Shown here in pieces: positions 54,092 to 62,378 of a stretch of 64,000 bases of DNA. The stretch spans positions 21,660 through 85,659 of the forward strand of contig JAPOQK010000103.1 in NCBI GenBank assembly GCA_026710795.1, given 5' to 3'. The stretch's first letter is position 1; each line of letters opens with the position of its first letter. Under the pieces are notes generated by a model. It was not told the DNA's origin. It saw nothing but the letters and a program-made list of their open reading frames with translations, and did no database searches. Source of the DNA: Candidatus Poribacteria bacterium (GTDB lineage: Bacteria; Poribacteria; WGA-4E; WGA-3G). The position numbers and the translations under genes are program-made.

Positions 54092-55462
54092 TTAGAAAAA
54101 TGTGAGATACGGTTTTCCTGCAATTTCCCTTAATAACAACAAAGCTAATTCACGGGCATGGTAGTCTCCCCACATGGATGCTTCTCCACACGGAATATTC
54201 CTGTCTTCTGGCACATAATTCCATCCATTCGGTCGGTGATACACGGAGTGTAACAGTAAACCTTGATGTGAATTGGAAGTGGACAGATATGGTTCTGCGA
54301 AAAGTGTCTTGGCTACTGTCAAACCCGCTTGATAATAAGTGTTACCAGTATCCACTTCATCGTTCTGTTTTAGGTAATTACCGAGTCGGATAAGTCCTTG
54401 GGCTGCTATTGCAGCAGCGGAACTATCAACCGGTTCATAGTCGTTGTAGGGATCTGCTGGAACTGCGAAATAATCACCGAGTTTAGGTAAACCGGGTGCA
54501 CCTGTGTCCCAATACGGTATACCATCTTGTGCTGTGTTCTCAATATAGAAATCCGCGGTGGCTTCAGCTGCTTTCCGCATGTGTGCTATGGCTCCGGTTT
54601 TACCGCCATAAGGTTCAAGATCGTCTTCAGATAGGGTGTCAAAAAACTCAAGCTGTTCTGCGTAACCAGCGACAATCCATGCCAAACCGCGCGTCCACGT
54701 AGTAAACGGTGAATAACCTTGTTGTGTACTGGGACAACGATAGTTTCCATCGTTTGTATTGAAGATAGACTCATGCACAACCCGTCCACGTAAATCAAAA
54801 GCGTCACGTCCTTCACCATAATATACATTATACTTCGCTGTGGTCTGAGAATGCTGAATTAGTCTCTCCAACAGATTAATTGCAACATCTCCTTCTCCCA
54901 TCAGCACTGCTCCGAGTGTGTGTCCAAGTGCTAATACACGTAGAGAACGTATGGTATCTGAAAAGAGAGAATGAGGTCCGTTGAAAGATGCAATATAACC
55001 GGTATCATCCTTAATTTGTGTCCAACGACTCGCTTGAACGGCAGCGGATGCTTTCAAGGCAAGTTCATAGAAATGCATCTCATTGTCGTCCCATGAGATG
55101 ACACCCTCACGCATCAATCTTCGTAGGTTACCATAAGTGGAAACATTGTTGAAACCGTGGTCATGTACACCGATATGTGTGACATGTGGTGCCATCTTTT
55201 CAATCGTGTTCTTCCTACCGATTTCCAGAAATTGCTCATCACCAGTAGCGTCAAATTGAAGGATTGCCGAACCGAATTGGAATCCTTGTGTCCACTCGGT
55301 CCACCCTCGTGTTGTGTAAGTTCCAGCGACAGTAAAGACTGGCGTTCCATGTTCTGGTTGCCACGTGTCTTCTATATCTAATATTTTTTGCCCTGAATAT
55401 TCAAAAAGTCTTTCAATTTGTGGTTTCAGGTCTTCAATCTTTAATGTTTCGTTTATCTGCAT
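54092..55462 (-). CDS. Glycoside hydrolase family 88-like protein
   Basis: This 456-residue protein has the alpha/alpha-toroid pattern of unsaturated glucuronyl hydrolases: RGWTEWTQGFQFGSAILQF, VHDHGFNNVSTYGN with an Asp at the catalytic position, DTIRSLRVLALGH with a second Asp, TRGLAWIVAGYAEQLEF and PADPYNDYEPVDSSAAAIAAQG. It would hydrate the double bond of unsaturated uronic acids left by polysaccharide lyases. It has no signal peptide. The substrate cannot be stated. GAGGATAT precedes the ATG. It ends 34 bases before the ATPase gene. Confidence 0.88.
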   Translation of the reverse strand: MQINETLKIEDLKPQIERLFEYSGQKILDIEDTWQPEHGTPVFTVAGTYTTRGWTEWTQGFQFGSAILQFDATGDEQFLEIGRKNTIEKMAPHVTHIGVHDHGFNNVSTYGNLRRLMREGVISWDDNEMHFYELALKASAAVQASRWTQIKDDTGYIASFNGPHSLFSDTIRSLRVLALGHTLGAVLMGEGDVAINLLERLIQHSQTTAKYNVYYGEGRDAFDLRGRVVHESIFNTNDGNYRCPSTQQGYSPFTTWTRGLAWIVAGYAEQLEFFDTLSEDDLEPYGGKTGAIAHMRKAAEATADFYIENTAQDGIPYWDTGAPGLPKLGDYFAVPADPYNDYEPVDSSAAAIAAQGLIRLGNYLKQNDEVDTGNTYYQAGLTVAKTLFAEPYLSTSNSHQGLLLHSVYHRPNGWNYVPEDRNIPCGEASMWGDYHARELALLLLREIAGKPYLTFF

Positions 55463-55512
55463 ATATCCTCGGTTTTGCTATATAGAGAGAATTTGTTGTT
55501 GCGAATAGAATT

Positions 55513-56001
55513 TCAAGAACCCTTATATCGTTCGGTTATAACATCAATAAGATTTGTAGTGGATTTTCCCGGGACGTTCAACCCGACGACAACTTTACCT
55601 CCGTTTTCCTCAACTACCTTTCTTTCCACTAATTGTTCCAACTTGTAGTCGCCACCTTTTACATGTATACTCGGTTTGAGTTCTGATAGCAATTCGACTG
55701 GAGTTAATTCTGTGAAGACAACAACATAATCTACACATTCTAATCCTGCCAGCATTTCAGCACGTTCATCTTCAGGAACAAGTGGACGGTTTTCTCCTTT
55801 GAGTTCACGAACAGAATTGTCACTGTTGATAGCAACAACGAGTAGGTCGCCTTGTTGTCGTGCTGCTTGGAGATAACGAAGATGTCCTAAATGCAGAACA
55901 TCAAAACAACCGTTCGTGGTGACAACAACTTTGCCATCAGTTCTCTTTTGTTTCAGTAATAGTGAAAGATCTTTGCGTGTGTATATCTTATTATGTGACA
56001 T
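55513..56001 (-). CDS. rfaE2: D-glycero-beta-D-manno-heptose 1-phosphate adenylyltransferase
   Basis: This 162-residue nucleotidyltransferase has TTNGCFDVLHLGHLRYLQAA, where His-x-Gly-His binds ATP, then AINSDNSVRELKGENRP, IHVKGGDYK and GKSTTNLI. This is the RfaE domain II (HldE C-terminal half) as a stand-alone enzyme. It makes ADP-heptose, an LPS core precursor, and implies an outer membrane with heptose. No other heptose gene lies in the window. Confidence 0.94.
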   Translation of the reverse strand: MSHNKIYTRKDLSLLLKQKRTDGKVVVTTNGCFDVLHLGHLRYLQAARQQGDLLVVAINSDNSVRELKGENRPLVPEDERAEMLAGLECVDYVVVFTELTPVELLSELKPSIHVKGGDYKLEQLVERKVVEENGGKVVVGLNVPGKSTTNLIDVITERYKGS

Positions 56002-56089
56002 GATGTCTTAGTATTCCATACTTGAATTTTTTGGATTACTTTGATTTCATTTATATCAATTTTAACTTCAATGAATTCAATGTATATTA

Positions 56090-56118
56090 TTGCATAATCA
56101 TCAATCTTTTGCTATAAT
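56090..56118 (+). promoter_or_regulatory. Promoter of the EF-Tu-like gene
   Basis: TTGCAT (56090-56095), 17 bases, TATAAT (56113-56118). The start codon follows about 50 bases after the expected transcription start, after a GAAGGAG site. Confidence 0.6.
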
Positions 56119-56174
56119 AAATGTTATATTGCATTGGTAAATTATCCCCGCTTAGAAAATCGAAGGAGTAATAG

Positions 56175-57335
56175 ATGGACGATAGAAGAGGTGCAGTACA
56201 TCGTTCTCTGCCTATCTGTACGCTCGGTGCAACTGGACATGGTAAGACAACGTTGACAGCAGCGATGACGCGTGTAATTCAAAAAATTGGATCAATCCGT
56301 TCAAAAATAGATACTCAATTTGATCAACAGATACCAGATCACCATCCCATCCGAGAAGGAGTTGGAATTACGTATCGTTCAGTGGATTATGAAACCAGCG
56401 GAAAACACTATACACAGTTTGATTGTGATACAAATCTTGATGTTGTCAAAATGCTGGTTAGCAATTCACTAGCGATTCAAGGGGCAATTTGGATAGTTGA
56501 TGCAGTCAATGGTGTTACACAAGAATCCTCTAAATTGATACAAATTGCTAAACGATTAAAAATACCTACTGTTATTTCATTTCTAAATACGCGGGATATT
56601 GTAAAGGATGATGAACTAATAGATATATGTGTCCAAGAGATGCGCGAAATACTTACTGAATGTGAATGGGAAGAACAGAACAGTCCGATTATTGTAGGTG
56701 ATGCTGAAAAGGCACTAACATACAAAGGTGACAGGATTAATTCTGACCATTGGAAACCGATTGTAGACCTAATTTTTGCGATGAATCGATGTATGCCAAA
56801 ACCTATCAATCCTGATGATTTACCTCCTATTATGCCGATCTATGAGATAGTAGAGGAACAAAAGGAGCGCGTAACTGTGCGTGGTGAGATAGTGCAAGGA
56901 CATCTTGCTGTTGGACATGCTGTAGATATTGTTGGTAAAGGCGATAGAATTAAGACCAAGTGTCTGAGTATAAAGGAAAATGAAGTGTGTGTTGAATCCG
57001 AACCTGATTGGTTGTCAGTTGGACAGGTGATGTGTCACCCGAAGACAATAAAAGCGCATTCAGAATTTACTGCACTCGTCTATCTATTCACTCAGGAAGA
57101 GAGTGGAACCCATATACCTCTTATAGAAAACGACAAACCTGAAATTCGTATGTGGGGTATTGATGTTACCTCTCGTCTACATCTCCCAGATGATTTTTCC
57201 ATTGTAAGTCCTGGTGAGAATGCACATATTTCATTCGCCCTTGATTTGCCGCTTGCAATGGAATTTGGTACTACTTTTGAACTAAAGAAAATGGGATCAT
57301 GTATTGGAATCGGTGTTGTAACTGAAGTCGTGTAA
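56175..57335 (+). CDS. EF-Tu homologue with degraded GTPase motifs
   Basis: This 386-residue protein aligns by eye with all three domains of EF-Tu. The P-loop is GATGHGKTTLTAAMT (residues 18-32; EF-Tu has GHVDHGKT), with Lys24 kept. Switch I GITYRS replaces GITINT. The G3 motif DCPGHAD is DCDTNLD, so the Gly is gone and Asn87 stands where EF-Tu has its catalytic His. The G4 motif NKCD is NTRD, and the G5 SAL is DAE. Domains 2 and 3 are well kept (GEIVQGHLAVGHAVDI, THIPLIENDKPEIRM, GIGVVTEVV). GTP hydrolysis and guanine choice should be impaired. It has its own promoter, no translation genes nearby, and an intact frame. Confidence 0.88.
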   Translation: MDDRRGAVHRSLPICTLGATGHGKTTLTAAMTRVIQKIGSIRSKIDTQFDQQIPDHHPIREGVGITYRSVDYETSGKHYTQFDCDTNLDVVKMLVSNSLAIQGAIWIVDAVNGVTQESSKLIQIAKRLKIPTVISFLNTRDIVKDDELIDICVQEMREILTECEWEEQNSPIIVGDAEKALTYKGDRINSDHWKPIVDLIFAMNRCMPKPINPDDLPPIMPIYEIVEEQKERVTVRGEIVQGHLAVGHAVDIVGKGDRIKTKCLSIKENEVCVESEPDWLSVGQVMCHPKTIKAHSEFTALVYLFTQEESGTHIPLIENDKPEIRMWGIDVTSRLHLPDDFSIVSPGENAHISFALDLPLAMEFGTTFELKKMGSCIGIGVVTEVV

Positions 57336-57352
57336 TTTCGCTTGAAACAGAC

Positions 57353-58063
57353 CTACTGCGCGATATTTATAGTGTCAGATAATGTAAGGTCTCCAGTATA
57401 AAGCGCGCGTCCGATTATCGCGCCACTTGCACCGATCTCTTTCAATGCTTCAATATCAGAAAGCGATGTGACTCCTCCTGATGCAATCACATTTGCCGAT
57501 GTTGCTTCAAGAATATCCTTGGTCGCTTCAACGTTTGGACCCTTGAGCATTCCATCGCTTTTTATGTCTGTGTAAATAATAGTCTGTACCTCAGTCAACT
57601 CAATAGCGAAATCAACTGCAGATTTTTGAGACACCTCTAACCATCCGTGTGTTGCCACCATCCCGTCTTTAGCATCAATACCTACAGCAATACGTTCCGC
57701 GTATTTTTTGCATGCTTGTTTCACTAATTTAGGTTGTTTGAGTGCAGCAGTGCCTAATATTGCTCGATGTACACCTAATGCTAAAACTGCATCTATCTGT
57801 TCCATATCACGGATGCCGCCACCAAGTTGCACAGGTATGTCAAGCACATCAACAATCTCGCGGACAATATGAAGATTTGCAGAATCACCTTGAAACGCGC
57901 CATCTAAATCAACGAGATGAAGGTATTCTGCACCTTCTGTTTGCCACTGTTTTGCCATTGCCACGGGAGAATCTGAGAAGACGGTCTCCTGTTCCGCAAT
58001 TCCTTGGATTAAATTTACACACTTGCCACCACGAAGGTCTATTGCTGGTAGTATTTGCACCAA
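57353..58063 (-). CDS. hisA: Phosphoribosylformimino-AICAR ribotide isomerase
   Basis: This 236-residue TIM barrel has ILPAIDLRGGKCVNL with the first catalytic Asp, QLGGGIRDM (phosphate loop), VGIDAKDGMVATHGW, IYTDIKSDGMLKGPN with the second Asp, and VIASGGVTSLSDI. This is HisA of histidine synthesis. It starts at TTG or the adjacent GTG after AAAGGAT. It lies 12 bases after an ABC sugar permease gene, an unusual neighbour; other his genes are not in the window. Confidence 0.95.
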   Translation of the reverse strand: MVQILPAIDLRGGKCVNLIQGIAEQETVFSDSPVAMAKQWQTEGAEYLHLVDLDGAFQGDSANLHIVREIVDVLDIPVQLGGGIRDMEQIDAVLALGVHRAILGTAALKQPKLVKQACKKYAERIAVGIDAKDGMVATHGWLEVSQKSAVDFAIELTEVQTIIYTDIKSDGMLKGPNVEATKDILEATSANVIASGGVTSLSDIEALKEIGASGAIIGRALYTGDLTLSDTINIAQ

Positions 58064-58075
58064 TTATCCTTTCAG

Positions 58076-58969
58076 TTATTCCTCTCGAAAAATTCCGAGT
58101 AATTTCAATTGTGCTATTGAAATAATAGCAATTATAATAAACAGCACCCATCCGATGGTAGCTGCATAACCGAGTCGCATGAACTGAAACCCGTTTTTGT
58201 AGAGATACATAACGATAGTAGTTCCTGCATCAGCAGGTTCACCACCGTTTGTCAAAATGAAGGGTAAATCAAAAAGTTGGAATGATCCGATCATAGAAAC
58301 GACAACAACAAATGCGATTACAGGACGTAAAGAAGGTAGCGTAATATGGACAAAGGATTGCCACCAATTTGCCCCGTCCACCGCTGCAGCCTCATACAAT
58401 TCTTGCCGTATCCCTTGTAATCCTGCTAAGAAGAAAATCATATTGAATCCTGCCCATTGCCACACTCCTGTAAGAATAACAGCAGGCATTACATATTTTG
58501 ATTCACTTAGCCATCCTATTTCCTTACCAAAAAGAAGAAATTCATTGTTGATGAGTCCAGCACGTTGATCAAAAATTATATTAAATATGATTGCAATAAA
58601 TACACCTGCAACAAGGACAGGTGCAAAAAAGGCAAGACGTAATATGTTTTTGCCCTTCACTATTTTTGAATTCAGCAGTATAGCAAGAAACAGTGCAAGT
58701 GGTAATTGGAGGATTAAAGTGCCAAGTGCGAAATATGTGGTATTCCAGAGTGATTTCCAGAATATCGGATCGCGAAACAGATCTATGAAATTAGAGAAAC
58801 CTACAAAGATACGACTTTGGAATCCTCGCATTTCATATAAACTCATAATGAGCGATGAAACTAAAGGATACCCCATAAAAACAACAAATAGAATGTAAAA
58901 CGGTGCGATAAATAGGTATGGAGCTATTTTCTGTTGATGATACCAATAGTTAGATCTTTTTCGTTTCAT
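58076..58969 (-). CDS. Sugar ABC transporter permease (MalF type)
   Basis: This 297-residue inner-membrane protein has six helices and the EAA loop EAAAVDGANWWQSFVHITLPSLRP, here split across lines of the family pattern E-A-A-x-x-D-G-A, that contacts the ATPase. Helix 1 is APYLFIAPFYILFVVFMGYP. It is the MalF/UgpA-type permease. Its gene begins four bases after the binding-protein gene. The usual MalG-type second permease is not downstream; hisA is there instead. Confidence 0.9.
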   Translation of the reverse strand: MKRKRSNYWYHQQKIAPYLFIAPFYILFVVFMGYPLVSSLIMSLYEMRGFQSRIFVGFSNFIDLFRDPIFWKSLWNTTYFALGTLILQLPLALFLAILLNSKIVKGKNILRLAFFAPVLVAGVFIAIIFNIIFDQRAGLINNEFLLFGKEIGWLSESKYVMPAVILTGVWQWAGFNMIFFLAGLQGIRQELYEAAAVDGANWWQSFVHITLPSLRPVIAFVVVVSMIGSFQLFDLPFILTNGGEPADAGTTIVMYLYKNGFQFMRLGYAATIGWVLFIIIAIISIAQLKLLGIFREE

Positions 58970-58973
58970 TTTA

Positions 58974-60335
58974 TTATTTGTTACCCTGTGCCCACCGTTC
59001 TTGGTCTTTTGCTATTATTGTCCGAACTTTTTCTGCGAGTTGTGTCAATGCTTGCCGTGGTGTCTGTTTTTCAGTAACAGCAGCGAAAATCGCATCATTT
59101 AATAAATCCGCTGCTTCAGACCAATATGGATTCTGATAACGCGGTGGCAAATCCGGTGCAAGTTCAATAAATAATTCCCCGAGTGGTTGTCCACCAAGGT
59201 ATGGATCCGGTTCTTTGTATATTGGAGCGTCCCATGCATTCTTCAGTGGAGGGATAATCCTTGTGGTCTCATATCGGTTAATCAGACCTGCCTTATCAAA
59301 ATATGCAAATTTCAGTAGTTCCCAAGCGAGATCTGGATTTTTACACTGTTTTGTTATGCCGACCATTGTACCACCGCGGGTTGTTGTTCGTCTATCGCCA
59401 AGTTCCCACGCTGGCATACCGATAGCCCTCCATTTTCCAGACATCTGTGGCACTTGGCTTTTGAGGATACCGACATACCAATCAGGAGCGAGGATAGATA
59501 GTATTTTACCGTCTTGCATTGCAGCGAAGTTACTCGGATCTCCATGCCAAGTGCCATAAACCGGTGTCGCTATTTGATGTTCGTTAAATAATGATGTAAA
59601 GAATTCCAACGTTTCTATTGCAATATCGTCATCAATTATTACATTTCCCACTTCATCAAAAAAACCACCACCCCTTTGAAGGAGTAGGTTAAAGTAATCG
59701 CTTTCTGTTCGTCTGTCTAATACAATTGCATATTGGTCAATTTCACCATCTCCATCAAGGTCACGTGTTGCTTTTTTTCCAGCAGAGATAAAGTCTTCCC
59801 ACGTTTCGACCTCAGTCATCTCCACACCTGCGGCTTTAAAAAGGTCATCTCTGTATAACAGAACAACAGGATGCAAGTCGTGTGGAATCCCAAAGATTCT
59901 ATCCTTGTAAGACCATGGTGTGAACCGACTAACAACCAGTTTGTCCATCCAACCTTCGTTTTCTAAACGAGAACGAAGGTCAATAAATCCGACTTCGTTT
60001 ATATCCCCTTTCAGAAAACGTCCAATTGATGTTATTTCTACCTCAACGACATCTGGTGCTCCAAAATCAGAAAGCAACGCTGTCAGAAGTTTGTCGTGCA
60101 TTGTTCCACCATAATTGATGAGTTGCACATTAACTTCAGGATACATTGTCTCAAAGATTGGCACGCGTGCTTGATATTCTTCATAGTGGGTATTTGCAAA
60201 AATCCAAAATTCGAGATTCTTACCTTTTTCCTCGGTAGGTGATATGATGAAAAGACATGAGATAAGAAACAGCACTAACATTACCATCGGACCCTTACCG
60301 AGTGGGAAATTATCTGTATCAAACGGTATACGCAT
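58974..60335 (-). CDS. Extracellular sugar-binding protein of ABC transporter
   Basis: This 453-residue family 1 solute-binding protein has an N-terminal signal segment (about residues 15-35, VMLVLFLISCLFIIS, with a Cys that could be a lipid attachment site), then LEFWIFANTHYEEYQARVPIFE and the type PFAM SBP_bac_1 fold: APDVVEVEIT, GIPHDLHPVVLLYRDDLFK, ETWEDFISAGKKAT and DLAWELLKFAYF. It delivers a sugar or glycerol-phosphate-like ligand to the permease next to it. ATG at 60335 is preferred over a TTG 12 bases earlier since GGGGTG then serves as the ribosome-binding site. Confidence 0.9.
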   Translation of the reverse strand: MRIPFDTDNFPLGKGPMVMLVLFLISCLFIISPTEEKGKNLEFWIFANTHYEEYQARVPIFETMYPEVNVQLINYGGTMHDKLLTALLSDFGAPDVVEVEITSIGRFLKGDINEVGFIDLRSRLENEGWMDKLVVSRFTPWSYKDRIFGIPHDLHPVVLLYRDDLFKAAGVEMTEVETWEDFISAGKKATRDLDGDGEIDQYAIVLDRRTESDYFNLLLQRGGGFFDEVGNVIIDDDIAIETLEFFTSLFNEHQIATPVYGTWHGDPSNFAAMQDGKILSILAPDWYVGILKSQVPQMSGKWRAIGMPAWELGDRRTTTRGGTMVGITKQCKNPDLAWELLKFAYFDKAGLINRYETTRIIPPLKNAWDAPIYKEPDPYLGGQPLGELFIELAPDLPPRYQNPYWSEAADLLNDAIFAAVTEKQTPRQALTQLAEKVRTIIAKDQERWAQGNK

Positions 60336-60370
60336 AAAACACCCCAATTATTGTCCTTACCGAATTTGAC

Positions 60371-60399
60371 TTGACTTTTACAAACTTACCAATTAAAAT
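60371..60399 (+). promoter_or_regulatory. Promoter of the fmdB-CDF pair
   Basis: TTGACT (60371-60376), 17 bases, TAAAAT (60394-60399), facing away from the divergent binding-protein gene and about 50 bases before the fmdB-like start. Confidence 0.6.
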
Positions 60400-60450
60400 T
60401 TATCAAAACAATTTCTTTTTATCAACAAAGAAATGGAGGGTTATGTCTAT

Positions 60451-60762
60451 ATGCCTACGTATGATTATAGATGTCTTGAATGTGAAACACAGTTTGAAAA
60501 ATTTCAAGGTATAAATGAACCGCTTATTGAAGAATGTCCCGAATGTAATGGTAAGGTAAAGAGACTTATCGGTGCAGGTGCTGGACTGATTTTCAAAGGT
60601 TCAGGTTTTTATATCACAGATTATCGTAGTGAAGGATACAAAGAATCCGCTAAGAAAGACAAAAAGACATCGTCAGAAAAAAGCGAGAAAAAAGAAAAGA
60701 AATCTGAAAAGAACAGCGAATCGAAAAAGAAGACAAACGATTCTTCAACAAAAAGCGATTAG
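60451..60762 (+). CDS. FmdB-family zinc ribbon protein
   Basis: This 103-residue protein begins MPTYDYRCLECETQFEKFQ and has two Cys-x-x-Cys pairs (CLEC and CPEC), which bind one zinc ion, then KVKRLIGAGAGLIFKGSGFY, standard for the FmdB regulatory-protein family. The last 40 residues are Lys/Glu/Ser-rich and disordered, longer than in most members. The ATG at 60451 was chosen because GGAGGG lies 9 bases before it. The role is unclear; it is placed before a zinc CDF transporter. Confidence 0.9.
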   Translation: MPTYDYRCLECETQFEKFQGINEPLIEECPECNGKVKRLIGAGAGLIFKGSGFYITDYRSEGYKESAKKDKKTSSEKSEKKEKKSEKNSESKKKTNDSSTKSD

Positions 60763-60794
60763 AATACTCAATCACAGTATTGTTAGGAGATACT

Positions 60795-61736
60795 TTGCAT
60801 CAACATAACCACCATCACCATCAAGATGGACAACATACCCATAGCCATCAAATACATCTGCAGAAGAAATTCAAGATTGCTTTGGTGATAACCTTTTTTG
60901 TATTCCTTGTAGAAGTGGTTGGAGGAATCTGGTCAGGTAGTCTTGCATTACTAAGTGATGCAGCCCATGTGATGTCTGATGTCCTTTCGCTTCTCATCAG
61001 TTGGTTTGCAATCTACCTTTCTACTCGTCCTGCGACATCGTCTCGGACATTCGGCTATCACCGTGCCGAAGTATTCGCAGCCTTTGTCAACGGTATTACA
61101 CTCATTGTCATCTCAGGCTGGATATTCTACAAAGCATACCAACGATACATTACACCTGAAGAGATTCAGGTCGGTGGAATGTTTGTTGTTGCTTGTTTTG
61201 GTTTAGCAGCGAATCTATTCATCTTATGGAAGTTCCATGGAGAGAGTCATGGTAACCTAAATGTTCGTAGTGCAGTACTTCATGTGATCGGTGATACACT
61301 TTCTTCTGTTGCAGTCGTCATAGGTGGTATTCTCATTTTTTGGACAGGGTGGTATCCAATTGATGCGATTCTCAGTTTTCTAATAGGTGGTATTATTCTA
61401 ATTGGTGCAGTTAATGTTACAAAAGAAGCGGTTCATATTCTGCTTGAAAATTCTCCACGCGATACCGATGCGCATACAGTTGCAAATTATCTGTGTGGTT
61501 TACCTCCAGTGAAAGATGTCCATGACATGCACATCTGGTCGTTATGTTCCAACTATAATGCTTTGAGCGCACATGTTGTAATTCACGAAAATAATGTAAT
61601 ACCTCAAGATATAATACTTCAACAGATCAACACTGAATTACAAACCCGTTTCAACATAAACCATACAACGTTACAACTTGAAAATGTTGCTTGTACACAA
61701 GCTGGGAACCTTCTGTGCAATGCACAACATTCCTAA
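60795..61736 (+). CDS. Cation diffusion facilitator (zinc-type)
   Basis: This 313-residue transporter has a His-rich N-terminus (eleven His in the first 20 residues), six membrane helices, LALLSDAAHVMSDVLSL in helix 2 and HVIGDTLSSVAVVIGG in helix 5 with the His-x-x-x-Asp metal sites, and a cytoplasmic C-terminal domain with VHDMHIWSLC. This is the CzcD/ZitB group, which exports Zn or similar ions in exchange for protons. The TTG at 60795 follows TTAGGAGAT, so the upstream in-frame TTG at 60780 was not used. It forms a pair with the FmdB gene. Confidence 0.92.
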   Translation: MHQHNHHHHQDGQHTHSHQIHLQKKFKIALVITFFVFLVEVVGGIWSGSLALLSDAAHVMSDVLSLLISWFAIYLSTRPATSSRTFGYHRAEVFAAFVNGITLIVISGWIFYKAYQRYITPEEIQVGGMFVVACFGLAANLFILWKFHGESHGNLNVRSAVLHVIGDTLSSVAVVIGGILIFWTGWYPIDAILSFLIGGIILIGAVNVTKEAVHILLENSPRDTDAHTVANYLCGLPPVKDVHDMHIWSLCSNYNALSAHVVIHENNVIPQDIILQQINTELQTRFNINHTTLQLENVACTQAGNLLCNAQHS

Positions 61737-61742
61737 CCCATC

Positions 61743-62321
61743 TTAAACGTGTTCTTCCTTAAGTCTGTGTGCCTTTCGTATTAGAGTAGTATCTTTTCCA
61801 AATCTCTGTGTTGCCTGTACCAATCCATCTACGTGGGATACCATATCCTTTTCAACCTGTACGATACGGTCCATAAGATAAGGCTGGTTACTTTGGTGTA
61901 TTGCTTGTCTTATGATTGAAAGTAGATACATATAGATTGTATCTGCCTCACTCCCTTCAATTGCGATTGCGATTGCAAATGCCTCATCTAATGAAATTGT
62001 CCCACTTTCAACCTTCGTTTCGTGTGAACTAAGCGCGTCAGTAATTTCTTGGATTGGAATATCGGGTAATGCTGCAATAGGTGATGTGTTTTCATCTACA
62101 TCTGCAGCTGATATAGGTGTATCTTTACCGAATGCTTCTATACAAATAGACCGTCCGAAATCTACAAGAATATAGTGCTGCCACTCTTCGGTGCTCATTC
62201 TCTCCCAAAATCGGGCAATCCGTTCATCAACATCCCCTAATTTCAGTGCAAATGAGGCATACAGTTTTGCTTGTCGTAATTCAAGGTCTTTACAAATATC
62301 AAAAAGTTCCGCTAATGTCAA
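61743..62321 (-). CDS. Ferritin-like / rubrerythrin-like protein
   Basis: This 192-residue all-helical protein begins TLAELFDICKDLELRQAKLYASFALK and includes ARFWERMSTEEWQHY, with E-x-x-H-like pairs spaced as in a four-helix ferritin-like bundle (Glu near residues 14 and 46, His near 49), and a second half with IEGSEADTIYMYLL. A diiron site is likely but the set of ligands is not certain. No rubredoxin domain is present. Function unknown. Confidence 0.6.
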   Translation of the reverse strand: MTLAELFDICKDLELRQAKLYASFALKLGDVDERIARFWERMSTEEWQHYILVDFGRSICIEAFGKDTPISAADVDENTSPIAALPDIPIQEITDALSSHETKVESGTISLDEAFAIAIAIEGSEADTIYMYLLSIIRQAIHQSNQPYLMDRIVQVEKDMVSHVDGLVQATQRFGKDTTLIRKAHRLKEEHV

Positions 62322-62378
62322 TTCTGCTCCTTTCCAATTTAGTGATAAGTATAATCAGACGTAACTAATACCTATCTA

